50,796 bases of DNA from Myceligenerans salitolerans (GTDB lineage Bacteria; Actinomycetota; Actinomycetes; Actinomycetales; Cellulomonadaceae). The stretch is from the NCBI RefSeq assembly GCF_017349295.1, contig NZ_JAFMPK010000041.1:1-50796 (forward strand), given 5' to 3'. The position numbers and the translations under genes were made by a program. Below, one piece after another: positions 7,044-15,203 of the stretch. Numbering within the stretch: the first letter of the stretch is position 1; every line of letters starts with the position of its first letter. Below the pieces are notes generated by a model. It worked only from the letters and a program-made list of their open reading frames with translations. It was not told the origin of the DNA and did not search any database.

Positions 7044-7250
7044 ATGGTCACGATGTCTCTGTTCTTCGTCCTGCTGGTCGCCGTCGTCGCGGGCTTCTAC
7101 TTCAAGCGCGTCGCGGTGGGCTCCTGGGTGCTGGGTGTCCTGTTCGGCCTGTCCCTGGCCGCCACCGCGTGGGGGCCGACGATCCTGGGCGGCTTCCAGG
7201 ACGGCCTCAACTCGCTGGTGCAGGCCGTCTCCGGCGTGGCGGGTGCCTGA
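7044..7250 (+). CDS. Small membrane protein of the transfer operon
   Basis: 68 residues with two hydrophobic segments: about 5-20 (LFFVLLVAVVAGFYF) and about 27-46 (GSWVLGVLFGLSLAATAW), separated by a short FKRVAV loop, followed by a short amphipathic tail. GAGGAAG precedes the ATG. Its stop shares a base with the next start (TGATG). Proteins of this size and topology are usual beside tra genes of AICEs and may assist plasmid spread; the role is not proven. Confidence 0.65.
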   Translation: MVTMSLFFVLLVAVVAGFYFKRVAVGSWVLGVLFGLSLAATAWGPTILGGFQDGLNSLVQAVSGVAGA

Positions 7251-7633
7251 TGGGGTCGCCGATCTTCGAGCACGCGGCGGCCGAGTGGTCGCGCATGCGC
7301 GCTGAGTTCGAGCTGGTCGTCCAGGCCGCCTACGAGGCGGCCGAGGTCGCTACGAACGCCCGGTTCCTGAACCGGCGCGGCATGGCGGCCGGGATCGACT
7401 CCTACTCGCTCATGACCGGTCCGTTCGCCCGCGTGGAGGCGTTCGCGTCGGCCGAGCTGGTCGAGCACTTCGAGCACGTCGGCCGCCCGTCGCTGGAGCG
7501 GTTCGAGCGGGAGTGGCTGGCCGCCCGCACCGAGTGGACCGACGAGTCCGGCTCGCTCACGCCCGCTCAGTGGGACACGTGGCTGTCCCAGTGGGAGAAC
7601 ACCACCACGAACGCCCCGGGGAGGGCTGCCTGA
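7250..7633 (+). CDS. Hypothetical element protein before the translocase
   Basis: A 127-residue soluble protein. Its ATG overlaps the preceding stop, and its own stop overlaps the tra ATG by one base, so it is tightly coupled to both. It is helical, with Trp-rich ends (EWSRMRAEFELVVQAAYEAA near the start, WDTWLSQWENTT near the end). I do not recognise a named family. Its place directly before the translocase suggests an accessory role in transfer. Confidence 0.7.
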   Translation: MGSPIFEHAAAEWSRMRAEFELVVQAAYEAAEVATNARFLNRRGMAAGIDSYSLMTGPFARVEAFASAELVEHFEHVGRPSLERFEREWLAARTEWTDESGSLTPAQWDTWLSQWENTTTNAPGRAA

Positions 7634-9801
7634 TGACCCGTGAGAACGAGGACCGTACGCCCAGTGACGCCGAGCTGGCGGAGCTGGTCTACGGCAACAA
7701 CCCCCACGTTGGGGGTGGCGAGCTGGACCAGGGCATGGTTCAGCCGGAGGACAACCCCGCCCCCGACGCCGAGGTGATCGACGCCCCGGCGCCCTCGGCC
7801 GATGTCGCGGCGCGGCCCGCGCGGGTGATCGAGCACCGTGGGGATCGTGAGGTTCCGGTGCTGCCGGAGTGGCTGACCTCGTGGGACGTGTTCGTTCCCG
7901 CGTTCCGCCGGCACGCGAAGTTCCTGGCCACCTGGTCCGCGCACCACGGCGTGCGGTCCCCGCTGTACACCACTCGGTTCCTGGGCCGGGCCGCCCTCGG
8001 CCTGGGCATCTGCACCAAGGCCCTGGCCCGCTGGGTCCTGGACTCGGAGAACAAGGCCAAGCGCGCCGCCCTGATCGCCGGGGCCAAGGGCACGACCGAG
8101 TACAAGACCCTGCGTAAGGAACACGCGGACGGCGTGCGCGCCCGCCTGGGCGGCCTCGCCGCCGGTGGCGTCCTGCTTGGGGTCGCTGGGGCCACGATCA
8201 ACGCGCAGGCCGGGCCGGACGGTCTCACCGTCGCCACCATGGCGGCCGGTGCCGCTGCGGTGACGGGGCTCGGGATCGTCGGCACCCGCCGCGTGGCCGC
8301 ACCGATCGCGGAGACGCGGCGGGAAGAGGTCCCGCCGTTGACGGTGGACACGGTCACGGACGCGCTGATGACGCTTGGCCTGTCCGGGCAGCGTTCGGAG
8401 GTGCGTAAGGGCAACGCCGAGATCAAGATTCTGCGGATCTTCTCCACCACCGGCGGCGTGGAGATCCATGTGGACCTGCCGCCCGGCGCGACGGTCGCGG
8501 ACGTGATCAAGAACAAGGAGAAGCTGGCCGGTGCGTTGCGCCGCCCGCAGGACTGCGTGTGGCCCGAGGGGAACGCGAAGGCTCACCCCTCACGGCTGAA
8601 CCTGTACATCGCCGACAAGGCGCTCTCGGAGCGTGACCTGGTCCGGTTCGCCTACCGGAACAAGGGCGCGGTGAACGTGTTCGAGGACTTCGTCATCGGT
8701 GAGGACCAGCGCGGTCGGCCGGTCTCCACGTGCCTGATGTACAACAACGGCGTCGTGGGCGGCCTGCCCGGGGCGGGCAAGACGTTCCTGCTGCGGGTGC
8801 TGATGCTGGGCGCCGCCCTGGACCCGCGCACCGAGCTGCACATTCACGAGTTCAAGGGCACCGGTGACCTGATGCCCCTGGAACCCATCTCGCACGTGTG
8901 CCGCTCCGGCTCGGACGAGGACGACTACGCCGCGCTCCTGGCCGACCTGAACGCGATCACCGCCGAGATGAACCGCCGGTCCAAGATCATCCGGGACCTG
9001 CCCATCTCCGTGTCGGCCGAGAAGAAGCTCACCGACGACCTGGCCGCCGTGGGCAACCCGCACGGGCTGCGCCCGCTGCTGCTGGTGATCGACGAGTCCC
9101 AGCTCCCGTTCGGTCACAAGGTGATCGGCAAGGAGATCGTGGAGAAGGTCGAGAACATCCTGCGCCTGGGCCGGGCACTGGGAATCATGGTGTGGCTGGC
9201 CACCCAGCGCCCCTCGGCCGAGGCGATCCCGGCACGCATCTCCGCGCTGCTGTCCCTGCGCATCTGCCTGCGCGTGGGCGACCAGGTCACCAACGACATG
9301 GTGCTGGGTACCTCGGCCTACCAGGCAGGCCGCCGCGCCACCGTCTTCTCCCAGGAAGACAAGGGCACCGCGCTCATGCTCGGAGAGAAGGCCGACACCC
9401 AGCTCCTGCGGTCCGCCTACGTGGACGGCATCCTCACCGAGCAGGTCGTAGCCCGCGCCCGCGCCGAACGGGAGGCCAAGGGCCTGCTGTCCGGCGTCGC
9501 CGCAGGCGAAGAGCCCGGCGATGACGACTACGCCACCGTTCTCGACCACCTGATCGCCGTGTGGCCCGAGAACGACCCCGAATGGCCCAACGGCAAGGTC
9601 TGGGCCGACGACCTCGCCGAACGCCTCGCCGGGCACATCCCCGCCCTGTACGAGGGCTGGGACGGCTCCCAAGTCCTGGCCGCCGCCAAGCGCCACGGCG
9701 TCACCTACGTCCAGGTCAAGCACCACGGACAGAACAAGCGCGGCCTGGCCCGCACCGACATCACCCGCGAACTCACCCCCACCACCGACGAGGAGGACTG
9801 A
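7633..9801 (+). CDS. tra: FtsK/SpoIIIE-type conjugative DNA translocase (TraSA/TraB-like)
   Basis: A 722-residue protein. The N-terminal about 170 residues are variable. Two hydrophobic segments near 173-220 would anchor it in the membrane. The motor domain has Walker A GLPGAGKT at 377-384 and Walker B LLLVIDES at about 482-489, followed by WLATQRPSAEAIPARI, typical of FtsK ATPases. A short winged-helix-like tail ends the protein (GVTYVQVKHHGQNKRG). This family pumps double-stranded DNA between mycelial or cell partners without a relaxase and recognises short repeats in a clt locus. The start at 7633 is fixed by the TGATG overlap with the previous gene. It should be the only motor the element needs for transfer. 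Confidence 0.92.
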   Translation: MTRENEDRTPSDAELAELVYGNNPHVGGGELDQGMVQPEDNPAPDAEVIDAPAPSADVAARPARVIEHRGDREVPVLPEWLTSWDVFVPAFRRHAKFLATWSAHHGVRSPLYTTRFLGRAALGLGICTKALARWVLDSENKAKRAALIAGAKGTTEYKTLRKEHADGVRARLGGLAAGGVLLGVAGATINAQAGPDGLTVATMAAGAAAVTGLGIVGTRRVAAPIAETRREEVPPLTVDTVTDALMTLGLSGQRSEVRKGNAEIKILRIFSTTGGVEIHVDLPPGATVADVIKNKEKLAGALRRPQDCVWPEGNAKAHPSRLNLYIADKALSERDLVRFAYRNKGAVNVFEDFVIGEDQRGRPVSTCLMYNNGVVGGLPGAGKTFLLRVLMLGAALDPRTELHIHEFKGTGDLMPLEPISHVCRSGSDEDDYAALLADLNAITAEMNRRSKIIRDLPISVSAEKKLTDDLAAVGNPHGLRPLLLVIDESQLPFGHKVIGKEIVEKVENILRLGRALGIMVWLATQRPSAEAIPARISALLSLRICLRVGDQVTNDMVLGTSAYQAGRRATVFSQEDKGTALMLGEKADTQLLRSAYVDGILTEQVVARARAEREAKGLLSGVAAGEEPGDDDYATVLDHLIAVWPENDPEWPNGKVWADDLAERLAGHIPALYEGWDGSQVLAAAKRHGVTYVQVKHHGQNKRGLARTDITRELTPTTDEED

Positions 9802-9802
9802 C

Positions 9803-9910
9803 ATGACCACCGACGAGTGCGAGACCTGCGGCTGTGAGTGCGGCTACCACTACGAGCTGCGCTGCAACTGCGGCTGCCTGGACTGCGGCTGCGACCTGGA
9901 GGAGGACTGA
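9803..9910 (+). CDS. 35-residue cysteine-rich microprotein
   Basis: This short ORF has GAGGAG upstream, starts two bases after the tra stop and ends two bases before the next start, so it sits inside a tight operon. The 35-residue product has nine cysteines in the pattern CxxCxCxC then CxCxCxxCxC, with acidic ends. The spacing suggests metal (zinc or iron-sulfur) binding. I know no named family for it. Operon position and an uninterrupted frame support real expression. Confidence 0.65.
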   Translation: MTTDECETCGCECGYHYELRCNCGCLDCGCDLEED

Positions 9911-9912
9911 CC

Positions 9913-11082
9913 ATGACCACCCTTACCCGCACCACCAGCTCACGCGGCCTCGTGCTGGCCGCCGCCGTCTCGGTCGCCCTCATCTCGACCGTGGGCGCCT
10001 ACCTCGCCATGGTCCAGTTCGGTATCGACGTGCTCGCCATGGACGCGGCCACCGCCTACGCCACCGCAGGCGTGTTCGAGCTGTCCCTGGTCACCGTGGC
10101 CCTGCTGGCCCGGGAGGCAGCCAAGGACAACCGGCCCGGCGGCACCCTCCTCACCCTCACGTGGTTCCTGTCGTCCGCGTCGGGTGCGTTCGCGGCCTGG
10201 CACGAGCTGTTCATCGGCCACACCCTGGGCGCGGCCGTGTTCCGGTTCCTCGTGCCGCTCCTGGCCGCCCTGATGTGGCACCTGGCCCTCATCGGCGACC
10301 GCCACCTCGCCACCGGCCAGTCCTGGACCGGCGCCCGCCAGGCCCGCCGCATGCACGCCCTGTTCCTCGCCACCGAAGACCTCTTCCGCGCCCAGCACCA
10401 CGGCGGCCGACGCCTGGCCGCCGCCGAGGCCCGCCGCCGCCGGGCACGCGCCGTCGCGCTGCGCACGGTGCCGCCGGAGGCAATGCGTAGCCAGGTCGCC
10501 ACCTGGTGCGAAGCCCTCGGCGCGGTCGGTGAGGGCACCGCCGACGTAGCCCGCCTGCACACCGAGGACCGCGCCCGCCTGGCCGCGATCCTCACCCCCG
10601 GACAGGACACCGCGCCTGTGCACCTGTCCGGCCCGGACAGCACCCTGGACACCCACCCGGACAGGTACGCCCTTGAGGCGGCCGGACACGTGGCCGCCGA
10701 GGTGGCGGACATCCGGGCGGACACCCCCGTGTCCGCCGCAGTGTCCGGGCGGACAGCGGCGCGCATGTCCGCCCGTGTCCGGGCGGACAAGTCCGGGCGG
10801 ACGAACCGTCGTGCGGCGCGTCCTGCCGGGCCTGCCGGGGCGGACAAGGCCGCACGCCTCGCGATCGTGTCCGGCCTGCTGACCGACCGCCCCGAGGCCA
10901 CCGCATCGGATGCGATGTCCGCCCTGTCCGGGGCCGGACACGACGTGACCGACCGCACCGCCCGCCGCCTGCTGTCCGAGGCCCGTACGGCGGACACCAC
11001 CCCGGACACCGCCGGGGCAGACAACGGCGCGGACACGACCGGCACCACGCCCGTGGCGCCGGTGCTCGCGGAGGTGAACTGA
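9913..11082 (+). CDS. DUF2637 membrane protein with C-terminal HTH-like region (Spd-type)
   Basis: A 389-residue protein. Residues about 10-135 form a DUF2637 membrane domain with four hydrophobic segments, for example LVLAAAVSVALISTVGAYLA and VFRFLVPLLAALMWHLALIG. Residues 135-230 are basic and helical. After a low-complexity Asp/Ala/Thr-rich stretch, the end (about 325-365) looks like a replication or HTH-type helix pair (DAMSALSGAGHDVTDRTARR). DUF2637 proteins are Spd factors that help spread transferred DNA. A chromosomal homologue at 34040-35527 is about 91 % identical over the membrane domain by eye. The 3' third of the gene is packed with CGGACA/TGTCCG hexamers. Confidence 0.8.
   Translation: MTTLTRTTSSRGLVLAAAVSVALISTVGAYLAMVQFGIDVLAMDAATAYATAGVFELSLVTVALLAREAAKDNRPGGTLLTLTWFLSSASGAFAAWHELFIGHTLGAAVFRFLVPLLAALMWHLALIGDRHLATGQSWTGARQARRMHALFLATEDLFRAQHHGGRRLAAAEARRRRARAVALRTVPPEAMRSQVATWCEALGAVGEGTADVARLHTEDRARLAAILTPGQDTAPVHLSGPDSTLDTHPDRYALEAAGHVAAEVADIRADTPVSAAVSGRTAARMSARVRADKSGRTNRRAARPAGPAGADKAARLAIVSGLLTDRPEATASDAMSALSGAGHDVTDRTARRLLSEARTADTTPDTAGADNGADTTGTTPVAPVLAEVN
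10599..11035. repeat. Cluster of 22 CGGACA/TGTCCG hexamers (candidate clt)
   Basis: I count 13 CGGACA and 9 TGTCCG in 437 bp of the 3' part of the DUF2637 gene, and none in the preceding 686 bp of the same gene. The homologous chromosomal gene has about one. Streptomyces TraB-type translocases bind clusters of short repeats (clt), so this may be the transfer recognition locus. Confidence 0.6.
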
Positions 11083-11084
11083 CC

Positions 11085-11432
11085 ATGACCACCACCACGA
11101 ACCGGCTGGACCAGTCCGGGACCGAGGCCGCCGAGCTGGCACGGGACGCGCGCGCCCTGGTCGCCGGGGTCGAGACCGGCATCCGCGCTGCCGGTGTCGC
11201 GTTCGCCCTGGCCGCTGCCGCCACCCTCGCCGCGATGAAGGCCGACCTGCACGGCCTCGCGACCATCGCCGCCCTACTCGCCTTGACCTCGTTCGCCGCC
11301 GTGCTGACCGGTGTCCTGTTCCGGATCGCCCTCGGCGACCCGCCCGAGGCCCCCGACGACGACCACGACCACGCCCCCACCGGGCACCCGGGCAACCCCC
11401 GATCCGGTAGCCCAACCCCCCGCTACCGGTAG
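11085..11432 (+). CDS. Small membrane protein (Spd-like)
   Basis: 115 residues, starting 2 bp after the DUF2637 stop. Two adjacent hydrophobic segments (about 35-52, AAGVAFALAAAATLAAM, and about 57-80, LATIAALLALTSFAAVLTGV) are followed by an acidic, His/Pro-rich tail that would be cytoplasmic. It probably belongs to the spread functions of the transfer operon. The family is not recognised by name. Confidence 0.65.
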   Translation: MTTTTNRLDQSGTEAAELARDARALVAGVETGIRAAGVAFALAAAATLAAMKADLHGLATIAALLALTSFAAVLTGVLFRIALGDPPEAPDDDHDHAPTGHPGNPRSGSPTPRYR

Positions 11433-11574
11433 CGGCGCCACTACCGGCGAAAACCGCGTGATTCTGCGGAAGTAGCCGGGTAGCCACCCCACCGGCAACC
11501 CCGCTCCACCCCGCGAAACCCCACCCCCGCCAGGGCACGGCGGGCACTACCACTACCCGCCGTGCCCCTACCGG
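11404..11574. repeat. CTACCGG/CCGGTAG repeats before the replication gene
   Basis: The gap between the small membrane protein and the Prim-Pol gene holds CCGGTAG at 11404, the palindrome CTACCGGTAG at 11423-11432, and CTACCGG at 11441 and 11568, with a less GC-rich patch around 11448-11475. The arrangement may be a binding region for the replication initiator or a regulator. Confidence 0.45.
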
Positions 11575-11607
11575 ACCCATGCCAAAAACAGGACGGAGAC
11601 ACCCGCC

Positions 11608-12606
11608 ATGAACGCCACCCATGCGGGAAGCTCGCTCGCCGACAAGCACCACGCCACCCTCCTGGCCGCCGCCCTGGAATACGCCGCCAGCGGCTGGCAC
11701 GTCTTCCCCCTCACCCCGGGCACCAAGCGCCCGGCGACCCCGCGCCACGCCGCCGCCGAGTGCGACCGGACCGACCCGTGGTGCCGCAGCGGGCACACCG
11801 GCTGGGAGCAGCGCGCCACCAACGACCTCGACCGGATCACCCGCGCATGGTCCACGCGGCCGTTCGGGATCGGGATCGCGACCGGCCCCTCGGGGCTCCT
11901 GGTCGTGGACACCGACCTCGCCAAGCCCGACACGAAGACACCCGAGCACTGGTCCAGTCGTGGCGTGAGCACCGGTGAGGCAGTGCTCGCCGACCTCGCC
12001 GACCAGGCCGGGACGGTTTTGCCGGCCACCTGGACCGTGACCACCCCGTCCGGTGGCGTGCACCGCTACTACCGGCGTCCCGAGGCCGGTCCCGGCGCCG
12101 AGCTGGGCAACTCCGCCGGGCGGTTGGGCTGGCTGATCGACACCCGCGGCCTCGGCGGGTACGTCGTGGCCCCGCCTTCCCTCGCGGGTGGCCGAGCGTA
12201 CGAGGTCGCCGACTCGGCCGAGGTCGCCGACCTGCCCGCCTGGATCACCGAACGCCTGGCGCCGTCGTCCCCCACGTCGCCGACGCCGGGCACGGTCCGG
12301 CACATCACCCCCCGCCTGGGCGCGAACGTGCCCCGCTATGTGGCCGCCGCCGTCCACGGCGAGGCCCGCAAGGTGCGGGAGCTGGGCCAGGGCGGCCGGA
12401 ACCACGGCCTGTTCTGCTCCGCCGTGGCGCTGGGCCAGCTCGTGGCAGGCGGCGCCCTACCCGCACCCGACGCCTACGACGCGCTCCTGTCCGCCGCGTC
12501 GGTCCACTTCGGCATCGGCGCACCGCCGTTCACCCAGGCCGAGGCCGCACAGACCATCCGCTCCGGCTTCCGCCGAGGCGCCAACAACCCCCGCACCGCC
12601 GCCTGA
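11608..12606 (+). CDS. Prim-Pol replication protein (bifunctional primase/polymerase domain)
   Basis: A 332-residue protein. Residues about 17-215 form a Prim-Pol (AEP) domain: GWHVFPLTPGTKRP, then FGIGIATGPSGLLVVDTD with catalytic acidic residues, TPSGGVHRYYR with the conserved His, and DTRGLGGYVVAPPS. A helical C-terminal part follows (GGRNHGLFCSAVALGQLV). AICEs of the RepPP type use such a protein with a helicase-like partner to replicate after excision. The two DUF3631-type genes just downstream would be that partner. Confidence 0.85.
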   Translation: MNATHAGSSLADKHHATLLAAALEYAASGWHVFPLTPGTKRPATPRHAAAECDRTDPWCRSGHTGWEQRATNDLDRITRAWSTRPFGIGIATGPSGLLVVDTDLAKPDTKTPEHWSSRGVSTGEAVLADLADQAGTVLPATWTVTTPSGGVHRYYRRPEAGPGAELGNSAGRLGWLIDTRGLGGYVVAPPSLAGGRAYEVADSAEVADLPAWITERLAPSSPTSPTPGTVRHITPRLGANVPRYVAAAVHGEARKVRELGQGGRNHGLFCSAVALGQLVAGGALPAPDAYDALLSAASVHFGIGAPPFTQAEAAQTIRSGFRRGANNPRTAA

Positions 12607-12621
12607 GAGGGAACAGCACTC

Positions 12622-13401
12622 ATGACGATCAAGCACACCACCCCCGCCGAGACCGGCGCCGGACTGCTGGACGACGTGCGCGACACCGTGGCCCGGTGGG
12701 CACGGCTGGACCAGGACGACGCGGGCGCGGTCGCGCTGTGGGTCGCGGCCACCCACGCCCCCGAGTGCTGGGCGCACGCCCCGCGCCTGCTGGTCAACGC
12801 CGAGCGCGGCGGCTGGCGATCCAAGCTCATGGGCGCCCTGGCCGGTCTCGTGCACAAGCCCATGACCACCGCCACCGCCGCCCCCCTGGCCGTGCTGCGC
12901 GCGGTTGACGCCCGAGGCGGTCTGGACGACCCGCCCACGCTGCTCGTGCACGACTGGCCGCCCCAGTGGCGGCGCATGGAGCTGTGGGCGCTGCTGGGCG
13001 GAGGGTTCCACCGCGAAGCCCACACCCTCACCTACGACGCGGCCGAGGGCACGGTGCGGCGGCTGTCCAACTACGCCATGGCCGCCATCTTCGGCCCCGT
13101 CCCGGACTACGTCACCGACCAGGGCGTGACCGTGACCCTGCGCGCCACCGCCCCGGCCGGATACCGGCCCCGCAACCGCCCCGGGTGGCACGTCCTGACC
13201 GACCTGCACCACCGCCTGAACGCCTGGACCGACGACCAGCACCTCCGCCTCATGACCGCAATCCCCGTCTCGCCCGTGACCGACCGCGACGCCGACGTCT
13301 GGGCGCCCCTGCTCACGGTCGCCGACACCGCGGGCGGGCACTGGCCCACCACCGCCCGCGCCCTCGCGACCGCCCACGCCGCCAAGGAGGACCGCCGATG
13401 A
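12622..13401 (+). CDS. Catalytically dead DUF3631 paralogue
   Basis: 259 residues, clearly homologous to the DUF3631 ATPase at 13877-15070: WVAATHAPECWAHAPRLLV versus WIAATHAVPAWTHATRLVI, the LLGGGFHREA segment, and LLTVADTAGGHWP near the end. The nucleotide-binding motifs are gone. The P-loop region reads NAERGGWRSKLM (about 59-70) with no GK(S/T), and the Walker B position reads TLLVHDWP where the paralogue has TLLLDEAD. Length and frame are intact and codon use is normal, so it appears to be kept under selection. A structural or regulatory partner of the live ATPase is the simplest reading. It overlaps the next gene by 4 bp (ATGA). Confidence 0.8.
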   Translation: MTIKHTTPAETGAGLLDDVRDTVARWARLDQDDAGAVALWVAATHAPECWAHAPRLLVNAERGGWRSKLMGALAGLVHKPMTTATAAPLAVLRAVDARGGLDDPPTLLVHDWPPQWRRMELWALLGGGFHREAHTLTYDAAEGTVRRLSNYAMAAIFGPVPDYVTDQGVTVTLRATAPAGYRPRNRPGWHVLTDLHHRLNAWTDDQHLRLMTAIPVSPVTDRDADVWAPLLTVADTAGGHWPTTARALATAHAAKEDRR

Positions 13402-13880
13402 ACACCCCCAGCCCGCTGGAGCGCGCCGCCCGCGCCGCCTACACCCGCCCCGACTCCACCATCCCGTGGGAGCGACGCAGCCCGCGCCGTCGCGCCTACT
13501 GGCGCACCGTGACCCGCCGCGCCCTGGACACCGCCCTGGACCCTGCCGAGCTGGCCGACCTCCTCGGCCGCCGTCACCGCGACATCGGACCCGACGCCCA
13601 CGCGGGCGGCTTCCGGGAGCACCTGTGCTCCTGCCGCCGCTGGCCCGCCCCGGCCGACCCGGACACCCCGGCCGCGTTCGCCGCACACCAGGCCGCCGAG
13701 CTGCGCGCCCACGTCCTGGCCCCCGTCGTCTGCGTGGTCCCCGAGGACGACCCTGGCCGCGTCTACGGGCAGGGGTACGGCGGCGGCTGGGACGACGAGG
13801 GCACCGCCGCCGAGGCCGCACGCACCGCACGCGACCACGGCAACACCGGGAACGACGACGAGACGGAGGACCGCTCATGA
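13398..13880 (+). CDS. Hypothetical element protein between the DUF3631 paralogues
   Basis: A 160-residue protein with AAGGAGG upstream and ATGA overlaps at both ends, so it is translationally coupled to the dead paralogue before it and the live one after it. It is Arg/Ala-rich with a HLCSCRRWP segment near residue 75 and an acidic C-terminus. No family is recognised. Its position suggests it works with the replication helicase. Confidence 0.7.
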   Translation: MNTPSPLERAARAAYTRPDSTIPWERRSPRRRAYWRTVTRRALDTALDPAELADLLGRRHRDIGPDAHAGGFREHLCSCRRWPAPADPDTPAAFAAHQAAELRAHVLAPVVCVVPEDDPGRVYGQGYGGGWDDEGTAAEAARTARDHGNTGNDDETEDRS

Positions 13881-15070
13881 GCGCCACGACCCCCACCCCC
13901 GCCCCTTTGGTTCAGCCGGAGCCGGACATGGACGGTGCCGCGCTGCTGGACGAGGTGCGCGAGGCGATGTCGCGATACATCATCCTGCCCTCAGACGAGG
14001 CCATGATCGGAGTAGTCCTGTGGATCGCGGCCACGCACGCGGTCCCGGCCTGGACCCACGCCACGCGGCTGGTGATCTGGGCGCCGGAGAAGGCGTGCGG
14101 CAAGTCCCGCCTCATGCAGCTCATCCGCGCTCTGTGCCACCGCGAACTCATGGCCGTCAACGTGTCCTCGTCGGCCGTCTACCGGGCGATCTCCGGGGCG
14201 AAGTCGGACCCGCCCACGCTGCTGCTGGACGAGGCAGACACCGTGTTCGGTGCCAAGGCGTCCGGGGATGAGGACCTGCGCGGCCTGCTGAACGGTGGGT
14301 TCGAGCGCGACGCCTACGCGCTGCGGTACAACGCCGCCAAGGACGACCTGGACAAGCTGTCCACGTTCTCCATGGCCGCCCTCGCGGGCATCGGGCGCAT
14401 GCCCGCCACGATCGAGGACCGGGCCGTGGTCATCAGCATGCGGCGCCGCAAGCCCGGCGAGACCGTCGCCCCCTACCGCAAGCGTCGCGATGGCGAACCC
14501 CTGGACCGCCTGCGCGTGCGCCTGAACCGGTGGGCGCGCGCCAACATGCGCGCCCTGGAACTGGCCACGCCTGACATGCCGATCGAGGACCGGCCGGCCG
14601 ATCTGTGGGAGCCGCTGATCGCGGTCGCCGACCAGGCAGGCGGGCACTGGCCCGACGCCGCACGCAAGGCCGCCGTGAAGCTCACCAACGCCCGCGACGA
14701 GACCGCCAAGGCATCCGAGACCACCCAACTGCTGCGCGACATCCGCGCAGCGTTCGACGACGCGCACGCCGAGGCGATGCCCTCGGCCGTGCTCCTGGCC
14801 CGGCTCAACACCGACGAGGAAGCCCCCTGGGCCGACTACGGCCCCAAGGGGCTCACCGGCCACCGCCTGGCCGCGATGCTGCGCGAGTACGACATCCGCG
14901 CCCGCGTGCTGAACCAGTCCGGCGGGCAGAAGCGCGGCTACCACCGGGCCGACTTCGCCGACACCTGGGAGCGGTACTGCCCCACGAACCCCGAGACCGG
15001 GACCGGCACCCAAGTGTCAGAAGTGTCAGAGCGTCAGCCCGACACCGAAACCCCAAGTCAGACCCACTAA
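13877..15070 (+). CDS. DUF3631 ATPase, replication helicase-like
   Basis: A 397-residue protein. It has Walker A APEKACGKS at about 69-77, Walker B TLLLDEAD at about 114-121, then LLNGGFERDA and an arginine-containing segment (EDRAVVISMRRRKPGE). DUF3631 domains occur in the helicase part of mobile-element replication proteins and usually work with a Prim-Pol. The C-terminal 110 residues look like a winged helix (GLTGHRLAAMLREYDIRAR, then GYHRADFADTWERY). The start at 13877 is set by the ATGA overlap. The last codons lie inside the iteron array at 15012-15170. Confidence 0.85.
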   Translation: MSATTPTPAPLVQPEPDMDGAALLDEVREAMSRYIILPSDEAMIGVVLWIAATHAVPAWTHATRLVIWAPEKACGKSRLMQLIRALCHRELMAVNVSSSAVYRAISGAKSDPPTLLLDEADTVFGAKASGDEDLRGLLNGGFERDAYALRYNAAKDDLDKLSTFSMAALAGIGRMPATIEDRAVVISMRRRKPGETVAPYRKRRDGEPLDRLRVRLNRWARANMRALELATPDMPIEDRPADLWEPLIAVADQAGGHWPDAARKAAVKLTNARDETAKASETTQLLRDIRAAFDDAHAEAMPSAVLLARLNTDEEAPWADYGPKGLTGHRLAAMLREYDIRARVLNQSGGQKRGYHRADFADTWERYCPTNPETGTGTQVSEVSERQPDTETPSQTH

Positions 15071-15170
15071 ACCGGGCTGACACTTCGCTCCGCACCAAGT
15101 GTCAGCCCAAAAAACACGCGCTGACCTGCGGTGACGTATGCCCGCTGACACTTTGACACTTCTGACACTT
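15012..15170. repeat. Iterons AAGTGTCAG/CTGACACTT between the replication gene and xis
   Basis: Copies of the 9-mer: AAGTGTCAG at 15012, 15021 and 15097; CTGACACTT at 15077, 15145 and 15162; and a one-mismatch copy TTGACACTT at 15153. Orientation is mixed and some copies are tandem at 9-bp steps. The array spans the end of the DUF3631 gene and the xis leader. It may be the replication origin or the binding region for a regulator of xis-int. Confidence 0.75.
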
Positions 15171-15203
15171 ACCCCGCCCGACCGCGCAAGGAGACACCCC
15201 GCG

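Noticed and set aside
7169-7249. Upstream extension of the gene at 7250
   Set aside because: The extension overlaps the preceding membrane-protein gene and is Arg/Gly-rich; the TGATG junction gives a natural start at 7250. The same reasoning sets the tra start at 7633.
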